DNA of 64,000 nucleotides. Source: Trichaptum fuscoviolaceum (Eukaryota > Basidiomycota > Agaricomycetes > Hymenochaetales > Trichaptaceae). The translations under genes were made by a program, and so were the position numbers. This document shows positions 30,197 through 41,669 of the stretch, in pieces. Under the pieces are notes generated by a model, which saw only the letters and a list, made by a program, of their open reading frames with translations, had not been told where the DNA came from and searched no databases. Within the stretch, counting starts at the first letter, position 1. Each line of letters opens with the position of its first letter. Location: the NCBI GenBank assembly GCA_910574455.1, contig CAJSYZ010000001.1, positions 5,067,424 to 5,131,423 on the forward strand, given 5' to 3'.

Positions 30197-32856
30197 CTAA
30201 AATGCTCGAGCTTGAACACTATGGAGCTTGTGATACTCTCCACCTTCCTCCATCAGCTCCTCATGGGTCCCCTGCTCCACAAGGAAACCGTCCTTCATGC
30301 ACCTTCGAACATAGTCAGCAGAACACGCAGGGCGCAATCTTGACCAAAGACTCACAGAATCACGTCGGCGTGCTTCGTCACATGTCCGAAACGATGGGTG
30401 ATGAACACAACAGTTGTCTTCCCGCGATGCTCACGCAGTCTCGCGAACAGGTCGTGTTCGCCTTCGGGATCAAGAGCAGAACTAGGCTCGTCGGCAGCTA
30501 TGAATCTCGAACCTTTCCTCCCTTCAGGCGCAAGAATGCTCTCGATCTGGAAAGAAGTTCGATTATATTAGCAGCCTTAGATGAAAGAGAGAAGATAGAC
30601 GTACGCTGCTAAGCGTTGGCTTTCACCGCCTGACAAGCTCGTCCAGACCTCTTCTTTGATCTTCAACTCCTCGCCTATCGAGGGGTCTGTGGCTTCTCTG
30701 ACTCCGACCGGCTTCAAATTCGTTTCCACCCCATCCGGAAGCTTCTGCACAAATCCATGAGCCCCGCCATCTCGTAGTGCATTCTCGATTTCTTCGTCAG
30801 AGACATTTTTGTCCGGTAAGCCCAGCGCAACATTCTCACGAAGACTGAGAGGGTACATGAAGTGGGTTTGACGAAGTATAGCCATGGATCGACGAACGTC
30901 GGCGAGATTACATTGCTTGATCAGAATATCATCGATAAGCACTTCTCCACTTTCTGGGTCGTACAATCGGTTGATAAGATTAGTTATCGTTGACTTCCCG
31001 CTGCCATTGACGCCCACTATGGCTACAAGTTGACCAGGCTTAATGACAAAGGACACGTTATCGAGAGCCTTCTTCTCGGTCCCCGGGTAGACGAACGACA
31101 CATTCCTATTTAAGAATTCAGACTGAAATAGCGGTAGATCATATGAGAGAGCTTGCCTGAATTCAACTTGCATCCCGTTCTGTGATGCTTTCAATGGCAT
31201 AACGGGTTTGACTGTGGTGATGAATTCCTCTACCGGCGTTGCAACTTCAGATGCTCCTGCAGTCGTTTCTCTAGTACGAATGAGCTCCGGATAGTGACTA
31301 CTAACTGCCTCAAGGCGACTAGCTGTGACCTTCAGCTCTTGTGTGAGCATATACACAGTGAATGCGATATTTTGAGATGTCTGTTGTAGAATCGTATACG
31401 AGTTCAACGTCAGTGATCCAGGTCGAAACACAGCCTTCAGGACGAAATAGTCCTAGCAAAGACGAATGCATTAGATACGACGCCTGCGCAAGAAAGCTGT
31501 TTGATACTCACAGTCGAGAAAGAGCTGAGAATATCAGTGAAGGTACCCTTCAACGACGATTTATAGCCAAACCATTGCTCCGACACATGACTGGTATGTT
31601 CGTCACCAACTTCTTCTCGGCATCGGTTGAATTCTTCATAGGATAGACGGATATTAGAAAAGGGTTCACCTTCAGGATGGATGGAAGAGACTTGCCATTT
31701 ATTACAAAATTTCCTACGCCATCACTTTGTATATCGGTCCGATACATGGGATTAAAAGTAATTTGTTGCAGAGCGACCAGTCGCTTGTAAGCTTCGTTTC
31801 TGCAGTATATCAAGTAGTCTTTCCAATGATTTTAACCCAAGCTTGTCGTACTGATAGATTATCGAAGCTTACCTGTATTGAAGAAATCCGGGACCGCGAA
31901 AGTGATGGACGGCTTTGCAAGTGTGATTGCGATATAAACTGGGTCGAAATTGTACTGTTTCACGAGGGCAAAGCCGAAGTATAGTTGAGAGTAGCACGAC
32001 GCAATGGAAGTCAATGTCGTAGACAACGATTCGAACGTGAACCATGCATCGGGAGCTGAGCCGGGGAAGAACGGTCGGAGTCCCATTGATCCAGGTGTCA
32101 TGCTCGTATCTTTAGAGGATTAAAAACAAGCATTATAGAGAACGATTGGCAATCTATAATACACACCCATGATATCTAGAGTGTCATTTTCTAAACCTGC
32201 TAGCTCTAAAGGGTGGGTTAGCATTCGCAGACGGAGTAGATATCACAAGCATGCGTGCCTTGATACACAGCCTTCTGTATAAAGTGGAATCGTACTCTAT
32301 CTTTAAATATTTGAAGGTCATGGAACCTAAAAAAAATGCGTTAATATCGAGCTCCTCCCACCTCCATCCATGTGGACTTACGTTAATTTATTGCTTAGTT
32401 CCCGTACAATGATCAACAGTGACCGAGCTAAAAGTGCGTAGAGAATATCTCTCCTGCTCGAGTCTCCGTAGCCTTGTAGAAAGTTGAGAGTCTATATGAA
32501 GAATATGAGGTAAACAAAAGTATGAGCAAGCTGTTACAACCGACCGCATTTGTGAGGCGCCCGGAGATGTACAACGACAAGCCTCCGTCTAAGCTCATCC
32601 AACCCTTGAGGAGTGCATAGATTATGAGCTGCCGGGGAGCTATGCGGTAGATGTCCTTGATAAACGTCCAAGTAGGAAGAAGATGATCCAGCAATTCCTT
32701 CGCATTCTCCAGTGTCGGAAGTTTCGGAAGAAGCGAGCGCGGCCCCTTCCGAATCGCTATCGTCCAGACGCCACAGTCAATGCTTTCCAACCCTGCGTCT
32801 GATCGGTTTTTTAGGAAGTCTTGTAGACGTCGAAGAAGTGGCTTCACACGTTCCAT
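30197..32856 (-). CDS. ABC half-transporter (ABCB-like), copy 1
   Basis: A multi-exon gene with many introns of about 50-60 nt. Exon 1 starts MERVKPLLRRLQDFL and ends in LYISGRLTNA. Exons covering 31.5-32.5 kb encode the type-1 membrane domain (LSTTLTSIASCYSQLYFGFA, IYCRNEAYKRLVALQQITFN, EQWFGYKSSLKGTFTDIL). The nucleotide-binding domain lies in 30.2-31.4 kb: Walker A GVNGSGKST, Q-loop region AILRQTHFMYPLSLRENVAL, signature LSGGESQ, Walker B RFIAADEP, D-loop SALD, H-loop ITHR. The last exon ends EQGTHEELMEEGGEYHKL, with the stop at 30,197-30,199. One membrane domain plus one NBD implies a dimer. The substrate is unknown. Exon 3, near 32.2-32.35 kb, is uncertain. Confidence 0.82.
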
Positions 32857-33639
32857 TGTCGGCAAGTTCAGTCTCAACTACCACGTCTTTTTCTTGTTAT
32901 ACTTCAGGAAGCTTGAAGGATAATAATAACCTGTGAACAGAAGGGCGACGTGAAGGAGAGCAATCCTGAGCGCGTACCGAAGAAATTATATATTGACCCA
33001 TAGCAGACGCTCAAAGCTTCTTCATGATTGACGCCTAAGCAACTGTGATTCAATTTGGCCCTGATGGAGTTGGCGTCCAGATTGATAGCACTGCAGAGCC
33101 TTGCGACAACCTATCCTAGGAACACAAGTAAGCATGCTTGATATGCACCGATGAGCGCGGAGTTGAGCAAACCTGGATGCACAGTCACTCCATGGTGTAA
33201 ATGATTGAAACGCTGGTAGATTCCGACCCCGTTAACGGGTTAAATCACTGCTAGAAGAACCCACAAAGACGTCTCGCCGCATATGCTGAATAGAAAGTTG
33301 CCGGTAGAGCTCTTAGGTAGAGTTATGACGAACGTTCCTGGTGGAACTATATTTGAGGTAGGAACACGAGGACGGTTCAAAATAAGCCCCAGAAGCAATT
33401 CATTGAGTTTGAAGATCCGAGTTCGAAGATCAAGGGTTATCTCTGTTTTGATATGGAGAAGATCAGTCGGACAAACAGGCAAGTCACCGAGGACTGACGA
33501 ACGCACCCAGATCCGACTTAAACATCACTGAATATCAAGCAAACAGATACAACAGATTTGATAACGATATGTACTTGGATACACGTACGAGACACTTCTG
33601 TTCTTTACTCCCGTTCTCTTTCTTTTGACACTTCCATAA
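32857..33639. other. Intergenic between the ABC transporter and OTU1
   Basis: Probable promoter of the ABC gene and 3' flank of OTU1. Short open frames (33,240-33,531) have no recognisable similarity. Confidence 0.4.
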
Positions 33640-34888
33640 TCAATACTCCCCAAACGACGTATGACCCGTCTCCGAAGCATGAGCCCGGGCCTCCTTCTCC
33701 CCTTTCAACCCCTTCTTGCAGATCAGACACTTCAAATCAAACGTTGCCGTATTCGTGTATGCGCGCTTCGCCCGCAGCTTTCCGGCCAGCTCACCCGCTG
33801 CGCGCAGAATGGGGTCCGCCTTTGCGTCGTCACCGACGATAGGAAAGACCGTCGTGTGGAAGTCCGCAGGGGCGTCGACCATGGGTGCCAACGATGCAGC
33901 GTCATAGTGAATGCCAGAGTAAATTAGGACGCAACGAGACGAGGCAGGTGGGGCAGGAGCGGATGGTTGGAATTTGTCGATCCTACCGCTCTCGACATCA
34001 ATAGAGGCGATTTCCGCGTTATAGTGTGTAGCGAGGATGGCCAGTTCGATGGCGCCTCCCCATGAAGAAGGTTTAAGGATCGTCGAAATATAATCGTCCC
34101 GTGGTCGACTGTCATAGAGATGAGTTTTGGGCTCGCCTGAGAAATTCAAACAAGCGCACCCAAGGATAGCTTCATCCCAATTGATTGGATCTTTGCGAAT
34201 AGCATCAGCCACAACTAGCAGTACCGTCAGCCAAAGATTTGGAAAGATCGAGAAAGAGGGATTCCCACTTTTCCGGATTTGCTGCGCTTTGCCTATGTCT
34301 TGTTCGAAGACGAGAGCAATGGCGTTAAACAAGCATGAGTTATCATCGGGGACAATCTAAGCTAGTATGAGTGTGATTTGCATAGTACTAGTTTGTACGC
34401 AAACATACCCTGTGAACGAGCACTCCTCCCTCAGTCGGAACATAATCCGGACCACCGCCACTTACAGTCGCTCCTTTGCCAGGCGATGTGGGTGAGATGG
34501 TAGCACGCGTAGGTTGTGGCGCAGGCGCAGGCGCTATAGATTGCGTGCTTGCCGACGACAATGCAGCCGTCTGTGTGAGTATAATCTGGTCGCCATTCGC
34601 AAGACCCAAGCTCGACACCGGCAGCTCAGGAATGAGTGTCAGCTGGTGCGGCGGATATCCAGCTTTCACTTTTCAAGCCATGAAGGATATGTGAGATAAT
34701 GACTCTCTTGAGGATTCAATCGAGTTGAGCGACAGGCGAGAAGCTGAGAGAGACGCACAGTCCTGCTGTGAGGGCAAAACGTTGGTCTGCTCTCTTATCT
34801 TCTGCTGTAAATCCTGAACAGTCGCACTCTCGAGGTCGATATCGATTGTTACAACACCTTTCGGATGTCTCAAGCGTAGTTTTGCCAT
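33640..34888 (-). CDS. OTU1: OTU1/YOD1-type deubiquitinase
   Basis: Exons are 34,888-34,759, 34,668-34,409 and from 34,356 to 33,640. The last stretch is cut by two short introns of 54 and 51 nt, giving 333 residues. The N-terminal UBX-like domain starts MAKLRLRHPKGVVTIDIDLE and ends near LGLANGDQIILTQ. A linker follows, then the OTU catalytic domain beginning IVPDDNSCLFNAIALVFE, which holds the catalytic Asp and Cys (DNSC). Conserved segments IVADAIRKDP, WGGAIELAILATHYNAEI and YSGIHYDAAS follow, the last with the catalytic His. A C-terminal C2H2 finger (CLICKKGLKGEKEARAHASE) is typical of OTU1. Yeast and human members work with Cdc48/p97 in ER-associated degradation. It sits between two paralogous ABC transporters. 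Confidence 0.93.
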
Positions 34889-35167
34889 CGTTGCCGACGT
34901 TAAGATGAACGATGAGGAGGACAACAACCGTGGTGAGCAATAGGAAGAGAGTTGTTTTCATGGCATGCTTGCGTCATACTAGTAGTACTACTAGAAGTAG
35001 CTTTGTTTACATCGTAGGCGTTTGCCAAACACAGCCCCTCCGCAGTGCTTGACCGTTTGTCGTTGGTCATATACTGCTCACCTCTCTGAACCTCATAAAT
35101 AGCCCTTTTCAAAGTAAGAGATATTAGTACATGCAGTGTCCCAAAGTTATCTGACTGGGTTAGAATG

Positions 35168-37971
35168 TTAGATCGTCAGGCCTGAGAAGTCTCCCTGCAA
35201 TAGCCGATTCTGCAAGTCCTGCAGCAGCTCCTCCTGACTCTTAGGTTCTGGTACTGCTTTTTCGCCCTTAAAACAGTTAACGGGATCAGCCTTCAATTAA
35301 TAAGATTAGAAATCCAACTCACATCGTCAAGTTGTGAAAACGCATCCGCCTGGATATTATACAATCTGCTATACTCTCCGCTCATCTTGATGAGCTCGTT
35401 GTGGCTCCCTTGCTCGACAAGCTCGCCATCTTTCAAACATCTATTTGACGAGGAAGAGTCAACCCTCGAACAAACAGTCTCGGATGAACACTCACAGAAT
35501 TAGGTCGGCGTGCTTTGTTACATGTCCGAAACGATGGGTGATGAAGACGACAGTCATGCCTTTCCGCCTCTGCCTCAGTCTGGTGAACAATTCGTGCTCT
35601 CCTTCCGGGTCCAGGGCCGATGTCGGTTCATCTGCTGCGAAGAAGCGGATCTGGCCTCTCCGTAGCCTCATGAACGTCCGCGACCTAGAAATACGTATCA
35701 CACCGAATCAGCCCCGCATCCCCAACAGCAAAATCTGATCAATACAACACTCACGCTGCCAGACGCTGCCCCTCGCCCCCCGAAATATCCGTGGTCAACT
35801 CCTGGTCGAAGATATCCTTCAACTCTGGGACGTCGTTCGCCCTCAAGTTGCCACCGATCAACTTCACCGGACTGAGGACCGTATCGAGCTTGCCCGGAAG
35901 CTTTTGCACGAAATCATACGCCCCTCCGTCCTCCAGCGCAGCGTCCAGGTCCGCCTCGGTGGGCACACAATCCGGCGCCCCGAGCGCAATGTTCTCGCGC
36001 AGGCTCAGTGGATAGACAGGATGACTCTGCCGCAGAACGGCCATGCACCGCCGGACGTCACCGACCTTGTACGACGGAAGAGGGCGGCCATCAACGAGTA
36101 CTTCGCCCTCCGTCGGATCGTACAACCGGTTGAAGAGATTCGTGATCGTCGACTTTCCGCTCCCGTTGACGCCGACAATCGCGACGAGCTGGCCCGGCTT
36201 GATCCTAAATGAGACATTGCTTATGGCGTTCTTGGTCGTGCCCGGGTACGCAAACGACACATTCCTGCGAATGCAGCAGTCGACTACGTTAGAAAAAAAC
36301 GACTGGGTAGCAACTGTCACGCATACCGAAATTCGATGTCCATCCCAAGATCAGACGACATGAGTGAACCGGATGGATAATCAACTTGACCGTCCTTTAA
36401 CTTCGGTTCTGGGGCACTATCTTTGTAGGCATTCTTGATATTCCTCAACACGTTCAAGGTGTTAGGGATCTCGCGAGTCATAAAGTATAACGTCCAAGAA
36501 ATCTGCTGAGAGGCCTGCTGCAGAACAGTAAAGGTACCGAGGCTCAAGCTCCCTGGGACCACTATAGCTTTAAACGCGAAGTAAAGCTATGTAGTCTATT
36601 AGCACGTATTGAAAGTAAGTGAGAGTGAGCTTCCTACTGTTGGCAGTTTGCTAACAACGCTCAAGCCGATGCTTTGAGGTAATGACGATTGACTCCGCAT
36701 CTGAAGAAGAGCATTATCTGTGCTTTTATCACCAACTTCTTCACGACATTGGGCGTACTCTGTTCAACGAGTTAAACGAAGCATAGACTGAGTAATGTAT
36801 CCATTATCACACCTCTCTCTATGTATTCTCCGACGCCATCGCTCTGGATGTCCGTCCAGAAGTTTTTGTTGAATGCCAAGTCGTTGAGGGCGGTAAGTCG
36901 CCTGTACGCGGCATTGGTGCAGTACAAGACGTACTCTGTTTACATCTCTGTCTCAGAAAGCCCGCTTTGTCCTAATGGAAAGCATACTCACCGAGCGAGA
37001 ATATCCTTCCAGGTTTTGCGATTTGGATCAAGGGTTCGGAGATGCATATCAAGAGGAACCAAGGGTCGAACGGGTAGTTCCTGACGAGGCTGACACCGAA
37101 GTATACTTGCGATAGACCGCTTGCGATAGTCTTGATGATACCCATCAGGTCATTGAACGAAGCATAGGCATCGAACCCATCCGTTTGGCCGCCGAATGGA
37201 GATCTGAAAAAACTTCGTGTAGGTATGTCTTCGGGGCGAAAGTATTAATTAGTTCTTAGCACGGCAGGCAATTGTGGCACAAGCTCACTATTTGAGTCAG
37301 CGCTTTTTTCTAGGCTACTAAGAGCTATGATTAATCGCGTTCAGTACGATATATCGGTGATGTGCAAGTCGACATAGATAAACCTGAGTGCATAGCCTTG
37401 GCCTTGAAGTGAAATGAGATTCTACTACGAAGAATTTGGTCTTCCTTATTCCTGACACCATAATTTAGAAATGCGGAAATGTAATCGCAGTAGACAGACA
37501 TACGATATCTTTCGCATCAAGCCCTTCATTATTGCAAGAACCAAATGTAGAGTCACAGCACGATAAACGACAGAGCCTGAGCGATCCGACCCTTGCAGAC
37601 GCGATATGATCTGTCAGGTGTGATACATTTCAATAAGGATCAGACATTTCGGAGAAGAGGAGACAAACCGCATTCATGAGGAAACCAGATGCGTAAAGCG
37701 AAAGGCCACTGTCTAAGCTCGACCACGCCATGTCCACGATATGCATAGCTAGCTGTTTTGGCGCTATGTGATATATCTCCTTCAAGAACGTCCTGAGGGG
37801 ATGGATCAGCTCAGAGAAGCCTTTGAAGTCATCTTTGGATGGAAGCCCAGGGAGCAAGGGCTTGGACGTCTCTCTGTAGGTAACGTCCCACACTCCAAGC
37901 TGAACGGTAGCGAGGCGAACGACAGACCGCCCACTCAAGTAGCTGAGGTACTTCTCCAGAGAGCTGTTCAT
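35168..37971 (-). CDS. ABC half-transporter (ABCB-like), copy 2
   Basis: A paralogue of the gene at 30.2 kb, with exon boundaries in equivalent places. Exon 1 (MNSSLEKYLSYLSGRSVVRL... LYASGFLMNA) matches copy 1. Membrane-domain pieces include FNDLMGIIKTIASGLSQVYF, LYCTNAAYRRLTALNDLAFN and FGAFKAIVVPGSL-like LYFAFKAIVVPGSLSLGTF. NBD motifs are Walker A GVNGSGKST, AVLRQSHPVYPLSLRENIAL, signature ISGGEGQ (copy 1 has LSGGESQ), Walker B IRFFAADEP, SALD and ITHR. It has an extra C-terminal exon (GEKAVPEPKSQEELLQDLQN) that copy 1 lacks. An in-frame ATG at 38,040 would add 23 residues; I prefer 37,971 by comparison with copy 1. The transport substrate is unknown. Confidence 0.82.
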
Positions 37972-38372
37972 GGCCAACGTTGTTGCGAGCACACCGTGTG
38001 GTGTTTTTATAGAGGGCGGTCGAGTCACGCAGCGCAGCATTGCGCAGCCGACCGGCTAGTGTGAGCGCTATATACGATTTCGGGCATCAAATACATATCT
38101 TTGATCGTCTGTTCGTTGCGTATGTCAACGTGGCCCTAGGAGTGATGCAGTGCAAATAACTGTGGTTGAATCTGATGCATGTAGGATTACAATACTCACT
38201 TGTAGCTTCGATCTTGATGCTTAGCCTGATATTACTTGAAGTTACATTTGAAGTTAGATTTTGCCGCAGTGCAAGTTTCGATGATCATGTTACGATCGCG
38301 CATTGTGTTTTCGAATAAAGATTTCCGCCGCTGGAAAGAGACGGAAAATCATAATAGTTCGTCATGAGTCGG
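37972..38372. other. Intergenic upstream of ABC copy 2
   Basis: Probable promoter of the ABC transporter; no open frame of note. Confidence 0.4.
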
Positions 38373-38381
38373 AGGCGAACT
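38373..38381 (+). repeat. Left 9-bp target-site duplication (AGGCGAACT)
   Basis: Perfect direct repeat of 39,393-39,401, directly abutting the CATCCTCC terminus of the foldback element. Confidence 0.8.
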
Positions 38382-39392
38382 CATCCTCCTTCCCAGGGCA
38401 CCCATTGAGCTCTAATCTCTCACATTGTACTTAGTATATCTGGTGCCACATGTAATTACCAAATTAGTCTAAGAACAAATAAACCAAACTTTAGAAAAAC
38501 AAAGTACAAAGTGAGAGATTAGAGCATCCTCCTTCCCAGGGTATCCCTGGCCCCTCCGGACCTCACGCCACATGTAGTTACTAAATTAGTGTATGGAACA
38601 AATAGACCCAACTCTGAAACTTACGGGGCCAGGGATACCCTGGCAAAAAATTCTTTGTAAGCAAGACCGGAGCATCGCGCTCGCCGCACGGAAAGTCCCG
38701 CTCGTCGCGCGTCGTTCCTCCTAAACAGGAATGAGGCCGCCATTGAACAGTGGTAGCCTCGGAAACTTGAAATTAAACTTGTTTTATCTTTAATAAAGCA
38801 TGGAAAATATAAGAAGCACTCATTTGAGCATTTATGATGAAAGTTGCTCATCCAAATAGAGCATTAAAAGATCAGAAAGAAATATCCAGGTGCATACATT
38901 GTATGCACTAAATTGCTACAACATGTTATATGCCTTGAATATTATGTCCATTTATGGTAAATAACTAGTATCTAGCCTGAAACATGTAAACATATTAAAG
39001 CCTCTGCAAAAATAAGAGCATGTTTTCATTATGTTTTCAATGAATGGCGGTCTATTTCCTCTTCGGGTGAACGACGCATGACGGGCGGGGCTTTCCGCAC
39101 GGTGAGCACAAACGCTCCGGGATTGCTTACAAAGAATTTTTTGCCAGGGTATCCCTGGCCCCGTAGGTTTGTTTGGTTCATTGTAGTTTCAAAGTTTGGT
39201 TTATTTGTCGCATACACAAATTCAGTAACTACATGTGGCGTGAGGTCCGGAGGGGCCAGGGATACCCTGGGAAGGAGGATGAGATTAGAGCTCAATTGAC
39301 GTCCAACTTTCAAAGTTTGGTTTATTTGCGCATTTATTAATTTGGTAGTTACATGTGGCGTGGACGTCAATGAGACCCTGGGAAGGAGGATG
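38382..39392. mobile_element. Foldback element, probably a non-autonomous Mutator-like (MULE) transposon
   Basis: The 1,011-bp element has arms of about 360 bp (38,382 to about 38,748 and about 39,037 to 39,392). They are inverted copies of each other, around an AT-rich spacer of about 290 bp with no coding capacity. The outermost 17 bases of both ends are identical (CATCCTCCTTCCCAGGG). The element is flanked by a perfect 9-bp direct repeat. Long terminal inverted repeats with 9-bp duplications are the hallmark of Mutator-like elements; no transposase is present. Each arm contains two related modules (CATCCTCC..., then ACATGTAGTTAC..., then ACAAATAAACC). The modules are separated by small secondary hairpins that differ between the arms. 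Confidence 0.78.
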
Positions 39393-39401
39393 AGGCGAAC
39401 T
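39393..39401 (+). repeat. Right 9-bp target-site duplication (AGGCGAACT)
   Basis: Matches 38,373-38,381 exactly, following the GGAGGATG end of the element. Confidence 0.8.
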
Positions 39402-39980
39402 TAATTTTTAGCAATAAATTAATTCAGGGCTGCTTTGTTTAGTCACTTTATTTGTCCAATTTGATGCCGTTATATTACGTCATATCTTGTTTTCCTCAGG
39501 ATAACTTGAACTTGAAGCGGCGAGCAGCCCTTTCCTGTCTTCCATCATCTTAGAATCCAGATGAATTGAGTCGTTCCAGTGGGTTGGATTATCGTCTATA
39601 TATGCTAATCTCGAATTTAATGGCCTGTACGATGTAGTAGCCCTCTCAGTACCCCAGGCTATGCCGACAAGTATATATGTTACAGGGCATAATCCCCAGC
39701 CAACCGGAGAAAAGGCCAATGCTGGAGGGCTATGCCCGTACAATCCACAAAACATGGTGCAGACATGGTCTCATGGGTATGGCAGCACTGTAGTCGTGCG
39801 CGCCCACCTGCTGCAAAAACGTCGTGCAAGTACGCCAGGAAACTCAGTGCTTCTACTTTGACACATGTACAATAATCATGTACATAGCATCGCGCATCAA
39901 GTCTGGAATAACGTATCCTCTGTAATTCCGTTGAATACACCTAGCCACACACTCATGAGGAAGTACAAACGGGATCAGGA
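39402..39980. other. Intergenic, no gene recognised
   Basis: Small open frames on both strands (39,480-39,940) carry no family signal. It includes the 3' flank of the F-box gene that ends at 39,981. Confidence 0.4.
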
Positions 39981-41669
39981 TCAAATTACACAATACGACT
40001 GAACTTGCATCGTAGACCATATCTCCACAGCGTACTCCGTCTTTATCCGTAACTCCTCGCATTCGACGTCGAGAATCGGCAGCGCAAGCTCTTCCCATGC
40101 GGAATGACATCTCGCATCCTCATCCTCATCCTCATCCTCATCCTCATCCTCATCCTCATCCTCATCCTCATCCTCATCCTCATCCTCAAACGACAGACCC
40201 AACCCGTAGACAGATGCCGTAGATGGAGACGGAGAATCGCGTGTGTGAAACTGACGAGACAAGACGAGTTGAGTGAGGAAGGGAAAGGTGAACCTATGAG
40301 TGGTGTTCGCAGCAGGGGAGACATACAACCGCTTAAGGAGCGGACAGAGTTTACACTCGTCGTGTAGTATACGCTCGCCCACACCGCGCATGCGTCCCGG
40401 CTGGTTCAATGACAGCTCGAACAGGAAAGTATCTGAGAGCGGGTGATCGGACAAGTGCACATCCAGATAGACCAGGTCGGGCATATAACGAAGAATCTCC
40501 AGCAGCGCCTCCTCGTCTATGGAGCACGATTTGAGGTTCAGAGTAGTGAGCGCACAGTGATTGCGCTGGATAAATTCGATTATTCTCCGGGAGGACAACA
40601 CCCACCAGGTGGAATCGGCTCGCTCAGCTTCCGGGCGCTCCTCGGCGATCTCGAGGCCTCGGAGTCGGGGTGCCACCAAATGGTCGAGGAGCACCCAGAT
40701 ATGTATCTTCAGGGACAGAGACTCGAGCAGCGAGAGCCAGACGAAACGGCCTTCCACTGGCCGCTCGTAAAGCCTGGCGAATTCCTGTTGCATCGGGATG
40801 CAGTGGTTCGCGTAGCCGATGGCCAGCGTCTTGAGTTTTGGAAACGCGATGTGGAAGGAGGCGAGCAGGAGGGAATGCAGTCGGGCGTTCCTGCACACAA
40901 GGGTGTGGACGTTGCAGGGTACGTAGTAGATGCTCTCTCTGCCGTCCGGGCATTCCTCCGGGCGAAGCTGCTGTACGCTGAGATAGAAATCGCGCAGGTC
41001 CAGTTCTTCAACACTCGGCGAAAGTCGGTCGAGGAAGAGAATTTGGCAGCCTTGTGCTTCGACTTTCTTCAATCTTGTACACTGCAGGAGCAAGAGAGGA
41101 ACAACACCCGTATCCCACTGACGTCCGGCGCTTCTTTCGCCGAAGACAAGCTTGAGCTCCTGCAGAGAGCGAGAGCAGATTTCGACGTCGCGGGCTCGCG
41201 CACGCAACACCCGCGCAGGAACTTGGAAAAGAACCTTGCTCCATCGACCTTGGCGTTCGCGCAGCATGGCGTATAGTTGTGAGAGAAGCGGCCATTGCTG
41301 CTCCGTAGTTTCGCCTTGCTTGACGAACGCGAAGACCAGGGGCTCGGTCCCGGAGTATTGCAGCGATAGCGAGAGCGTGTTTTTGTATCCGACGAACTGC
41401 TCGTCCGAAAACGTCGGCGCGACGACAATGCGGAAGTGGGACCACAGCTGCGGTGTCGCGAGAACGTTTGCCTTCCACTGTCTGCAGACCTGCCTGAGGA
41501 TGAATGGTACGTTTCCTATAGGCTTCTCCGTTGGCAACCAGCTGGGCATGCAGTGGACGAATATGCGCTTGAGTATGTCGGGACGACCACTGAGTCTTGA
41601 CCATGGGTTGCCAGTCAGCTGCTGCGTTTCGTACGCTACATTTTCCAGGAGGGCTAGTGCACCGTCCAT
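39981..41669 (-). CDS. F-box-like protein with an acidic repeat, outside the array
   Basis: From the ATG of MDGALALLENVAYETQQL the protein has 562 residues in one exon. The F-box-like part is RPDILKRIFVHCMPSW, then VPFILRQVCRQWKANVLATPQLW. Leucine-rich segments follow (LLSQLYAMLRERQGRWSKVL, LSPSVEELDLRDFYLSVQQL, LLEILRYMPDLVYLDV). Near the C-terminus is a pure Glu-Asp run of about 26 residues, encoded by a hexanucleotide repeat, and then WEELALPILDVECEELRIK. It is distant from the array at 5-30 kb and on the opposite strand. The open frame continues 81 codons upstream of this ATG, but those codons have no ATG near the family start. Confidence 0.78.
   Translation of the reverse strand: MDGALALLENVAYETQQLTGNPWSRLSGRPDILKRIFVHCMPSWLPTEKPIGNVPFILRQVCRQWKANVLATPQLWSHFRIVVAPTFSDEQFVGYKNTLSLSLQYSGTEPLVFAFVKQGETTEQQWPLLSQLYAMLRERQGRWSKVLFQVPARVLRARARDVEICSRSLQELKLVFGERSAGRQWDTGVVPLLLLQCTRLKKVEAQGCQILFLDRLSPSVEELDLRDFYLSVQQLRPEECPDGRESIYYVPCNVHTLVCRNARLHSLLLASFHIAFPKLKTLAIGYANHCIPMQQEFARLYERPVEGRFVWLSLLESLSLKIHIWVLLDHLVAPRLRGLEIAEERPEAERADSTWWVLSSRRIIEFIQRNHCALTTLNLKSCSIDEEALLEILRYMPDLVYLDVHLSDHPLSDTFLFELSLNQPGRMRGVGERILHDECKLCPLLKRLYVSPAANTTHRFTFPFLTQLVLSRQFHTRDSPSPSTASVYGLGLSFEDEDEDEDEDEDEDEDEDEDEDEDARCHSAWEELALPILDVECEELRIKTEYAVEIWSTMQVQSYCVI
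40115..40188. repeat. Hexanucleotide microsatellite (CATCCT)n
   Basis: About twelve uninterrupted copies within the coding region of the F-box gene. On the coding strand it encodes alternating Asp and Glu. Unit length is a multiple of three, so slippage changes length but not frame. Confidence 0.9.

Noticed and set aside
33661..33927. + strand frames opposite the OTU1 C-terminus
   Set aside because: Antisense to the conserved OTU domain and zinc finger.
38382..39392. Solo LTR or LTR pair in opposite orientation
   Set aside because: Ends are CATCC...GGATG rather than TG...CA and the duplication is 9 bp, which fits a terminal-inverted-repeat DNA element.
40115..40188. CRISPR-like array
   Set aside because: Six-base units without spacers; a microsatellite in a eukaryotic gene.
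40104..40367. Open frame on the + strand encoding a long Ile-Leu repeat
   Set aside because: It is the reverse-strand reading of the hexanucleotide repeat within the F-box gene.
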